Shown piece by piece: positions 7,355 through 12,579 of a DNA stretch of 12,579 nt. Source of the stretch: Candidatus Hydrogenedentota bacterium (GTDB taxonomy: Bacteria; Hydrogenedentota; Hydrogenedentia; Hydrogenedentiales; CAITNO01); the NCBI GenBank assembly GCA_903922535.1, contig CAIXUF010001281.1:1-12579 (forward strand), written 5' to 3'. Position numbers and translations under genes: made by a program. The notes under the pieces were generated by a model. It did not search any database. It was not told the origin of the DNA and saw only the letters and a list, made by a program, of their open reading frames with translations. Position 1 is the stretch's first letter. Each line of letters begins with the position of its first letter.

Positions 7355-10300
7355 TCAGTTGTTCGGCGCACCGATGAGTTCCACGCCGTCCACGGGTTTG
7401 TCGGGCGCCGTCTCGACAGCCTGACTGCTGCCCGCAGGCGCCTCTTCCGGGTTAAGCCAAAACGGGGCGACCTGAATCAAGTGCTTCCCGGGCGCCACAT
7501 GCTTCAATTCGAAATTGCCGCCGCTGTCTGTTTTGGCCTCGGGCACATAGTAGCGGTGGTCCTTTCGGTCGGCGGCGCATGCGCGCACCCCGCGTTCAGC
7601 CACGGGCTTGCCCGCAGCGTCCACGACACGGCCGCGCACGGTGCAGGGAGGCTGCAAATGAAGCACCACGCCCTCCTTCACGTCGCCGGGCTGCGTGGTC
7701 ATGGGTTCCATGGCGCCGTTTGCCCAGGTGCGCCACTCCTGAAAATCGCCGTCATGGCAAATCAGGTTGTACACGCTGTCCTTGCTGGCGGGAAGCAGAA
7801 GGTCGAAAGCGCCGTCTTTCCCCGCGCGAACGCTGAAGCGCGTGTCGCCCGTGAGCGAGTTGCTGGTCCCGGTGCGTGCCGGCGCGACGGTGGCGCCTTC
7901 GACGGGCCTGCCTTCCGGGTCAACGACGGTGCCCCGGATATGAACGCCTCTTTCCACGGTAATGGTCACCGGGGCCATTCCCAATTTCATGTCAAACGTC
8001 AAGTTGTCGAAGTTTCGCTGCCATTTTAGCTTGGCATCATCAATACTGTAGCGCTGCCAGGCTTCCGCGGCGCTCTCCGACCACCAGCGCGTGACACCCT
8101 GCTTTTCCCCGTCCACATCGAATTCGAATTTGCCTGTCGGAAGTCCAGTCACGGCAATTTCGCCTTGGGCATCGGAAACGCTTTCAAATTCCTTGAGCCG
8201 CCAATTGAAGAGTTTGACACCTTCCACGGGCGCTCCGGTGACTGAGTCAAGCACCTTCGCCCGAAACACGACCGCGGGCGACAACTGAATGTCCAGGGAT
8301 TTCGCCTCGTCCTTGGCAACCCCAACCTTGGGCATGACCGCCATCTCCGTGCCGTTGGTAAGCGTCAACGTATAGCTTCCCTCCTGCACGTATATGCGAT
8401 AGGTGCCGTCGGAACGTGATGTGGCCGTGGTGATAGTATCGCCGATTACGACGCCCTCAGCCTGACGGGGTCCGCCGTCGGCCCGTATCGCGGCGTTTTG
8501 TACGGGCTGACCTTTGGAATCCGTAATCTTGCCTTCAATATATGTTTTCGTCGTCATGCTCAGCGGCTGCAGCAGTCGCCCCACGGGTTGCCGGAACATA
8601 TAAACAGGCGAATAGCCCTCCTTGGAGAAGCGCACTTCGATGCTTGGCGGTGCCGAGCAGAAGTCCGCAAGGGCAAAGTTGCCATTGGCATCCGTGGTCG
8701 TTTCGTTGCCGGGATACCAGGTCATGGCGTCCACCAACACCCCCGCAAGCGGGGCTCCATCCTCCCCCACCACCCTGCCCTCAAAACGGTTGGGCGGAAC
8801 CGTGGGCGTGGTCGGCAGCGCGAAGGGATCCGTGTCCATGATGGGATTTGCGCACGCGGCGGCGGTTTTCGCCGGCACTTCCGAAGCCGGTTTCACCGGC
8901 GAGACCCCGCTGTCCGTAAGCGGTGCGCCCTTGGGCTGCAACCGCACTGTAACCGCCGCGTCTTTCCCCGGCTCCAGCGAGACCTGCTGCATGCGCCTCG
9001 GCGGCGTAGTGCCTTCTGCCGACGGCATTTCATAGGCATCGTTGGCCGCGTTGAAGTGCTGCGGGAAGGGTGGAAGTTCTCGGATCGTGGCCTGCCCGTC
9101 CGGCCCCGTTTGGGCGAAGAACGGCACATTCTTTCGCAGGTCCGCAAAGGCCTTTGTGATCATCTGGCTGTCCAATTCAAGCATTTGCAAAGAACCTACC
9201 GGCGAAGGCAACGAAATGGTGGTGAACCGGCTCTGCCATTGCACATTTGGCCAAAAAGACACCTTGACGCCCTCCAGAGGACGACCCTGGGGATCTTCCG
9301 CTTTGACCGTAGCCGACGCGGCGGCCGTCATGGGGATCACCACCTCCGAGGGTGTGCCCGTCAAGTCAACGGGAAGGGGATGAACCAGCGACGCAGGTCC
9401 CTTGCCGGAGGCGTACGCGACAATGCCGCCTTCGCACCATGCCGCAATTTCCGCGTACCCTTTCGGAAGGGCGTCGAATGAAAAACGGCCATCCTCGGCG
9501 ATGTTTGTCAACGCCCGCCAGCACACGAACTCCACGGGACCGCCGTTGCCCCTGTCCTGCTGCACCGACGCCACCTGGATTTCGGCTTTGCCGTTTCTGA
9601 TGGGACGGGGCAGTGTGCCGTCAAGCTGCCCTTCCACGCGCACACCGGGGTGGAGTTCCACGGCCAATTCCGCTGTGGATTCCGGTGTGGTGTCAAAGTG
9701 GACGGTATCACTGAACAGGAGCGCGCCCTCCGGGGACCGGTATATCAGCCACAGATGATGTCGCCCCGGCAAGAGCCGATGGTTCTCAAGGGACTTCCCG
9801 GACGCCTGCCACTTCTCCTCCTGAAATCCCGCGGAGCTGCTCCCCATCGCGTACACGGGCCACACAATATTGTCCTTGCCGCCCACGTATCCGGACACGC
9901 GCACCGCAGTTCCGTGAACCAGCGCGACTGTCGGGGACGCTTCCTCCACCGGCAGATCCTGCTGCTTGGGCACGAACAGCGGGTGGGACGCCTTGACAGA
10001 GACCTGACCCGTTTCAAGGCGTTCCTGGACGTACTTCGGGTACCGTACCTGTGCAATTCCCTTCCCGTCGGTGGTTCTTTCCTCCTGCGGACCATAGACA
10101 TCCTCGCGCCAGCCATAATGCGAGCCGGGTTCGACACGCGCCCGCAGGGCATAGGGTCTCACCAAGGCGCCTTCCACGGGAGCGCCCGCTTCATCCGTGA
10201 TCCGCACGTCAAGCGTCAGCATTTCCGCCGCCGACTTCTCAGGCGCGGCGGCCGGCGAAGAGTCGGAAGATGAGGATGCCGTGGGCAGTCCCAACACGCC

Positions 10301-11353
10301 GATGGCAATGAGCACCGCAACCGTGGCGAGACCCAGCGACAGCGTCATGCGTGTGCGGCGTTCGCGCAGAATGCGGTGGATGCGCCGCGTGAAATTGGAT
10401 TGGGCCGCGGCAAAGGTGCTGACCAGCAGTCGGCGCGTGATGCCGCACTTCATTTCGGCCACGCGGGTCAGGCTGTCGGCGTAGGCCGCCGCGCCCGCGC
10501 CGTCCGTGTCGCCGTAGGCCGACACAACGATGTCATCGCAGGCGGCCTCTGCCTCGCGGCGCATCATCCAGCCGCACAGCCACACCACGGGATGAAAGAA
10601 GAACAGCGTCTCGGCAAGCCGCTGGACGATCAGGACCAGATTGTCCCAGCGTTTCGCATGGGCCAGTTCGTGCGTGATGACCAGTTTGAGCTGGGCTTGG
10701 GTGAGCGCCGTGGCCATGGTCTCCGGCAGCAGGATGACCGGGCGAAAGATGCCCGCCAGCACAGGCCCGTGGCACACGGTGGTCGTGGCAATGACCACAC
10801 GCCGCCGCACACGCAGCGTGGCGGCCGCTTCGGCCACCAGATCCGCCAGAACGCCCTCCCGCCGCTGCAGGGCCGTACTTTGCAGGAAAGTGACATAGGT
10901 GCAGCCCAGCAGCAGGCGCAAACCCAACGTCAGCGCAACCAGCATCCAAACGGTCGAGGCCAGCCCGTACCGGTCTATCTGACGCCACAAGGGCGGCATC
11001 TCTGGCGGGGGTGCCGGTGCGGACAGCGCGGCCTGCGGCAGGGGGGCGGCGGGAAGCGGCATGGTCGGTGCCTGGGCCTGCACCATCATCGGCACCGGCG
11101 TATAGAAGACCTGCGGCGCCGACGGCCAAAGAACCGCATACAGCGACAGCGGCGAGGCCACAAGAAACGTGATCACGGGCTTGGCGAGCAGCAGTCCCCA
11201 GAAGAGGTGCCGCAAGGCGGGGGACTTGACGCGCAGGACGTGCAAGGTGACAAGCACTATCCCCGCCAGAATGGCCAACTCCACGCTCATGCGCCCAAAC
11301 TGAGCCACAAGCCATCGTCCCGATTCATTCAACAAGGTCACTGTGGCATCCAT
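7355..11353 (-). CDS. BlaR1-type M56 membrane metalloprotease with carboxypeptidase-regulatory-like repeats
   Basis: This is a 1332-residue inner-membrane zinc protease of the BlaR1/MecR1 family, predicted to sense a periplasmic cue and trigger loss of the adjacent BlaI-type repressor. Helices lie near 22-40, 46-76, 131-157 and 336-358; the zinc site is HELAH at 228-232 with E267/E269. From about 380 the tail consists of CarboxypepD-regulatory-like beta-sandwiches. Clear unit starts are VRITDEAGAPVEG (about 383), VKAEDPQGRPLEG (683), FEGRVVGEDGAPLAG (857), IEGKITDSKGQPV (939), FRAKVLDSVTGAPVEG (1030), IRGTVVDPEGRPVEG (1139) and VRGRVVDAAGKPV (1239). Such units often bind glycans or proteins, but the ligand is unknown. 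There is no penicillin-binding domain. The frame is open from a TTG at 11398, but I choose ATG 11353: it aligns with the paralogue's start and has GGGAG seven bases upstream. Confidence 0.93.
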   Translation of the reverse strand: MDATVTLLNESGRWLVAQFGRMSVELAILAGIVLVTLHVLRVKSPALRHLFWGLLLAKPVITFLVASPLSLYAVLWPSAPQVFYTPVPMMVQAQAPTMPLPAAPLPQAALSAPAPPPEMPPLWRQIDRYGLASTVWMLVALTLGLRLLLGCTYVTFLQSTALQRREGVLADLVAEAAATLRVRRRVVIATTTVCHGPVLAGIFRPVILLPETMATALTQAQLKLVITHELAHAKRWDNLVLIVQRLAETLFFFHPVVWLCGWMMRREAEAACDDIVVSAYGDTDGAGAAAYADSLTRVAEMKCGITRRLLVSTFAAAQSNFTRRIHRILRERRTRMTLSLGLATVAVLIAIGVLGLPTASSSSDSSPAAAPEKSAAEMLTLDVRITDEAGAPVEGALVRPYALRARVEPGSHYGWREDVYGPQEERTTDGKGIAQVRYPKYVQERLETGQVSVKASHPLFVPKQQDLPVEEASPTVALVHGTAVRVSGYVGGKDNIVWPVYAMGSSSAGFQEEKWQASGKSLENHRLLPGRHHLWLIYRSPEGALLFSDTVHFDTTPESTAELAVELHPGVRVEGQLDGTLPRPIRNGKAEIQVASVQQDRGNGGPVEFVCWRALTNIAEDGRFSFDALPKGYAEIAAWCEGGIVAYASGKGPASLVHPLPVDLTGTPSEVVIPMTAAASATVKAEDPQGRPLEGVKVSFWPNVQWQSRFTTISLPSPVGSLQMLELDSQMITKAFADLRKNVPFFAQTGPDGQATIRELPPFPQHFNAANDAYEMPSAEGTTPPRRMQQVSLEPGKDAAVTVRLQPKGAPLTDSGVSPVKPASEVPAKTAAACANPIMDTDPFALPTTPTVPPNRFEGRVVGEDGAPLAGVLVDAMTWYPGNETTTDANGNFALADFCSAPPSIEVRFSKEGYSPVYMFRQPVGRLLQPLSMTTKTYIEGKITDSKGQPVQNAAIRADGGPRQAEGVVIGDTITTATSRSDGTYRIYVQEGSYTLTLTNGTEMAVMPKVGVAKDEAKSLDIQLSPAVVFRAKVLDSVTGAPVEGVKLFNWRLKEFESVSDAQGEIAVTGLPTGKFEFDVDGEKQGVTRWWSESAAEAWQRYSIDDAKLKWQRNFDNLTFDMKLGMAPVTITVERGVHIRGTVVDPEGRPVEGATVAPARTGTSNSLTGDTRFSVRAGKDGAFDLLLPASKDSVYNLICHDGDFQEWRTWANGAMEPMTTQPGDVKEGVVLHLQPPCTVRGRVVDAAGKPVAERGVRACAADRKDHRYYVPEAKTDSGGNFELKHVAPGKHLIQVAPFWLNPEEAPAGSSQAVETAPDKPVDGVELIGAPNN
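10283..11353 (-). repeat. Duplicated M56 module, upstream copy
   Basis: This is the partner of 6201-7271. Both strands show long near-identical stretches around the zinc motif and the AAYADSLTRVAEMKCGITRR region, which suggests a tandem duplication with later tail replacement, possibly kept similar by gene conversion. Confidence 0.9.
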
Positions 11354-11360
11354 CACGTTT

Positions 11361-11365
11361 CTCCC
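11361..11365 (-). promoter_or_regulatory. Shine-Dalgarno deciding the start of the upstream M56 gene
   Basis: GGGAG on the minus strand lies seven bases before ATG 11353. The competing TTG at 11398 has AAGGA only one base away, which is too close for normal initiation. Confidence 0.65.
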
Positions 11366-11440
11366 AGCCCGTTTTCCTTCCGCGGGCCGCCGGTTCAATT
11401 CCTTGCGGATGGCTTTGATTTCCCCTGGATGCGGTGGCGG

Positions 11441-11641
11441 CTACTTGGGCGTGTCTGCCAGGTCGCCGCCCTTTTGGCAGAGGGTTTCGCAGTGTTTGGC
11501 AATGGTCTCCAACGCCTGCGCCTGACGGGTGGACGCGGCGGCCATCTGTTCCGCCGCCCGCGTGACGCCAACGACGAACATTGTCCACATAACGGCCGCC
11601 ATCATGATGAACGGCAAGATACACCATGCTATGGTTTGCAT
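11441..11641 (-). CDS. Small single-helix membrane protein with amphipathic C-terminal helix (66 residues)
   Basis: I do not recognise a family. Residues 4-26 (IAWCILPFIMMAAVMWTMFV and on) are a convincing transmembrane helix. They are followed by a polar helix with spaced alanines and leucines (RAAEQMAAASTRQAQALETI) that could be a short coiled coil, with cysteines at 51 and 55 (CETLC). GGAGGA lies ten bases before ATG 11641, and the gene begins 26 bases after the blaI stop, so it sits inside the operon. A natural guess is a membrane partner or adaptor of the M56 proteases, but nothing in the sequence proves it. It shares reading frame with the downstream M56 gene across its TAG stop. Confidence 0.7.
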   Translation of the reverse strand: MQTIAWCILPFIMMAAVMWTMFVVGVTRAAEQMAAASTRQAQALETIAKHCETLCQKGGDLADTPK

Positions 11642-11667
11642 AATGACACAGTCCTCCGGTTGCCTTC

Positions 11668-12054
11668 TCAGCCTTTGAGACGGCGGTTTAGTTCGGTGCG
11701 AATGGACCTTATCTCTTCGGGATCAAGCTCCTCCGATTCGAGCAGTTGACTGACCAGCGCGCACGCCGATCCGCCAAAAAAGCGGCTCAGGACATCATCC
11801 AAAGAATGGCGGCTCACCTGTTCGCGCGAAACGGCAGGCAGGTAAACGTCCGTCCGTCCGTCGCGCTTGCTCGTGAGAAAGCCCTTGTCGCGGAGAATGC
11901 CCATCATCGTCAGCACCGTGTTTCGGGCCATGGGCCGCGACACCTTCAGATGCTCCTGCACGTCCCGCACGGTGGCCTGCTCCAGCACCCACACGGCCTC
12001 CATGATGACACTCTCCAGTTCGGTGAGTTTGTATGCACCCGGCTTCGATTTCAT
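11668..12054 (-). CDS. blaI: BlaI/MecI/CopY-family winged-helix repressor
   Basis: This 128-residue DNA-binding repressor is predicted to dimerise and block transcription of its own operon until proteolysis is triggered by the neighbouring M56 proteins. It has the family signature throughout: LTELESVIMEAVW in helix 1, a helix-turn-helix ending in MARNTVLTMMGILRDKGFL (recognition helix about residues 42-60), the wing SKRDGRTDVYLPAVSRE, and a C-terminal dimerisation part beginning SLDDVLSRFFGGSACALVSQ. Length matches the family (about 120-130). The frame also offers ATGs at 12072 and 12069, but I choose ATG 12054: it has AAAGGA six bases upstream, and the 12072 ATG falls on the operator palindrome with a very short leader. 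The gene heads the operon with a small membrane protein and two M56 proteases, the classic blaI-blaR pairing. The symbol denotes the family; no beta-lactamase is visible. Confidence 0.93.
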   Translation of the reverse strand: MKSKPGAYKLTELESVIMEAVWVLEQATVRDVQEHLKVSRPMARNTVLTMMGILRDKGFLTSKRDGRTDVYLPAVSREQVSRHSLDDVLSRFFGGSACALVSQLLESEELDPEEIRSIRTELNRRLKG

Positions 12055-12060
12055 GGCGTT

Positions 12061-12066
12061 TCCTTT
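12061..12066 (-). promoter_or_regulatory. Shine-Dalgarno deciding the blaI start
   Basis: AAAGGA on the minus strand lies six bases before ATG 12054. The alternative AGAGG before ATG 12072 lies within the palindrome spacer and right arm region, so it is a weaker candidate. Confidence 0.6.
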
Positions 12067-12071
12067 CATCA

Positions 12072-12091
12072 TTGACTAACCTCTTAGTCAA
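12072..12091 (-). promoter_or_regulatory. Perfect inverted repeat, probable BlaI operator
   Basis: The arms TTGACTAA and TTAGTCAA are exact reverse complements separated by GAGG. The inner 16 bp keep GACTA and TAGTC half-sites at the same separation as the GACTACA/TGTAGTC-type dyads I recall for BlaI/MecI operators. The site begins one base after the -10 box and covers the expected transcription start, ideal for repression. An extra TTAGT half-site (12120-12124) overlaps the -35 box. Confidence 0.8.
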
Positions 12092-12120
12092 ATCATAGCG
12101 CAACTGGCGCCGTTTGTCAA
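12092..12120 (-). promoter_or_regulatory. Sigma70-type promoter of the blaI-M56 operon
   Basis: On the minus strand, TTGACA (12120-12115) is followed by a 17-base spacer and TATGAT (12097-12092). This is a perfect -35, the ideal spacing and a five-of-six -10. Transcription should start near 12085, inside the palindrome, giving a leader of about 30 bases before ATG 12054. Confidence 0.8.
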
Positions 12121-12131
12121 CTAAGATTTTA

Positions 12132-12154
12132 GGCGTTATGTTTTGGGCGTTATG
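12132..12154. repeat. Short direct repeat GGCGTTATG, two copies 14 bp apart
   Basis: GGCGTTATG occurs at 12132-12140 and 12146-12154 in the divergent intergenic region, just upstream of the blaI -35 box. It could be an activator site or a chance repeat. Apart from this, the promoters and the operator, I see nothing distinct in the gap between the two divergent genes. Confidence 0.5.
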
Positions 12155-12238
12155 GCGGGGCTGCCTTTGGCGGTTTGCGGCGATGGTCAGGTCTGTGGCA
12201 GCGGCCTCCCTTCCGCCATTTTTTTCCACAATTCGCAT

Positions 12239-12268
12239 GTGCCATTCGCCCGGGAAATGACGTATAAT
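12239..12268 (+). promoter_or_regulatory. Probable promoter of the SGNH hydrolase gene
   Basis: There is a perfect TATAAT at 12263-12268 with GTGCCA (four of six to TTGACA) 18 bases upstream. It would start transcription near 12275 and leave a leader of about 50 bases. The -35 is weak, so basal activity may be low or depend on an activator. Confidence 0.5.
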
Positions 12269-12308
12269 CTTTGCAGTCTTCCGGTTTTCAAAGCAACTTG
12301 TCTGACTT

Positions 12309-12316
12309 GAGGGAGG
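12309..12316 (+). promoter_or_regulatory. Shine-Dalgarno of the SGNH hydrolase gene
   Basis: GAGGGAGG lies seven bases before ATG 12324, a strong site that fixes this start. Confidence 0.75.
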
Positions 12317-12323
12317 TTCCGAA

Positions 12324-12579
12324 ATGACGAGGAAGGTCTTGGCGGCTGTCACGATGCTGGTTTGCGGTTTGCTGTGCGTGTCTGCGGGAGCGGGAACAAC
12401 AGATGTTCCGCGCATGCTTCTGGTGGGCGACAGTTGGCCGGGGTTCATGCAGCTTTTCCGGTGCTTTGAGTCTTCTTTTACCGACTATCCGGATCTGGTT
12501 GGCATAGGCCAGCGGGGCAGCCAGACCGCGGAGGTTGGTATCCGGGCCAGCGAGTTCAACACGCCCAAGTATCTCGAAC
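12324..12579 (+). CDS. Secreted SGNH/GDSL-type hydrolase, partial (C-terminus beyond window)
   Basis: The first 85 residues are visible. A signal peptide (MTRK, then a hydrophobic run to about residue 20) ends in AGA, with likely cleavage after residue 23. It is followed by a buried strand and the block I motif, MLLVGDSWPG, where Ser37 of GDSW would be the nucleophile of an SGNH/GDSL esterase or lipase-like fold. GQRGSQTAE (61-69) could hold the block II glycine. The substrate cannot be judged from this part; esters on glycans or lipids are typical for the superfamily. The gene is divergent from the blaI operon and shares its intergenic region. It could also be a non-catalytic SGNH-like protein, because the Asn and Asp-His blocks are not visible. 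Confidence 0.75.
   Translation, partial: MTRKVLAAVTMLVCGLLCVSAGAGTTDVPRMLLVGDSWPGFMQLFRCFESSFTDYPDLVGIGQRGSQTAEVGIRASEFNTPKYLE

Noticed and set aside
5466..7424. 652-codon open frame on the plus strand
   Set aside because: It lies wholly antisense to the giant M56 gene plus the gap and is rich in Arg, Gly and His, as expected for a GC-rich antisense shadow. Its segments recur in the antisense of the duplicated M56 module, which explains the apparent similarity.
11354..11398. Alternative TTG start of the upstream M56 gene at 11398
   Set aside because: Its Shine-Dalgarno is only one base away, and the extra 15 residues are absent from the paralogue, which aligns from ATG 11353.
10376..11749. 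457-codon open frame on the plus strand
   Set aside because: It is antisense to the upstream M56 module and the small gene, and mirrors the other shadow because the modules are duplicated. No recognisable domain or ribosome site.
11795..12448. 217-codon minus-strand open frame spanning the intergenic region and blaI
   Set aside because: It overlaps blaI in another frame, crosses the promoter and operator, and its sequence shows no family pattern.

Overview
The window looks like part of a GC-rich Gram-negative genome. I place it tentatively near the Planctomycetota or Hydrogenedentota, because BlaR1-type M56 proteases with long periplasmic tails and the QTRP and WRPDG tail motifs recall those groups. 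That placement is inference from recalled family habits.

Nearly everything lies on the minus strand in one apparent operon, transcribed from about 12085 towards 1. The order is a BlaI/MecI-family repressor (12054-11668), a 66-residue single-helix membrane protein (11641-11441), a 1332-residue M56 membrane metalloprotease (11353-7355), and a second, giant M56 protein (7271 to the window edge). The giant frame was read codon by codon from its ATG at 7271 to base 1: 2423 codons without a stop, and it continues past the edge. No terminator is evident between the genes and each start has a good Shine-Dalgarno. A near-consensus sigma70 promoter (TTGACA, 17 bp, TATGAT) lies upstream of blaI, directly followed by a perfect 8-bp-arm palindrome that is the likely BlaI operator, so the operon is probably autorepressed.

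The two M56 proteins share an almost gap-free N-terminal half (about 80% identical over 357 residues by hand count, HELAH at 228-232 in both) but carry unrelated periplasmic tails. The upstream copy has a string of carboxypeptidase-regulatory-like beta-sandwiches. The downstream copy has an unusual series of segments resembling parts of the envelope-biogenesis machinery: SecD periplasmic P1, LolA/RseB-like, STN-like, Skp/OmpH-like, secretin-like, a second LolA-like segment, and a set of 114-115-residue C-terminal repeats still continuing at the edge. None is a penicillin-binding domain. My reading is a BlaR1/BlaI-style proteolytic derepression switch with two alternative periplasmic sensors, one possibly tuned to envelope assembly. 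The domain calls are by eye and need profile searches.

On the right, a divergent plus-strand gene (12324 onward) encodes a secreted SGNH/GDSL-type hydrolase, cut by the window end. The gap between it and blaI (12055-12323) holds both promoters, the operator and a short direct repeat. No RNA genes, CRISPR arrays or insertion sequences were seen.
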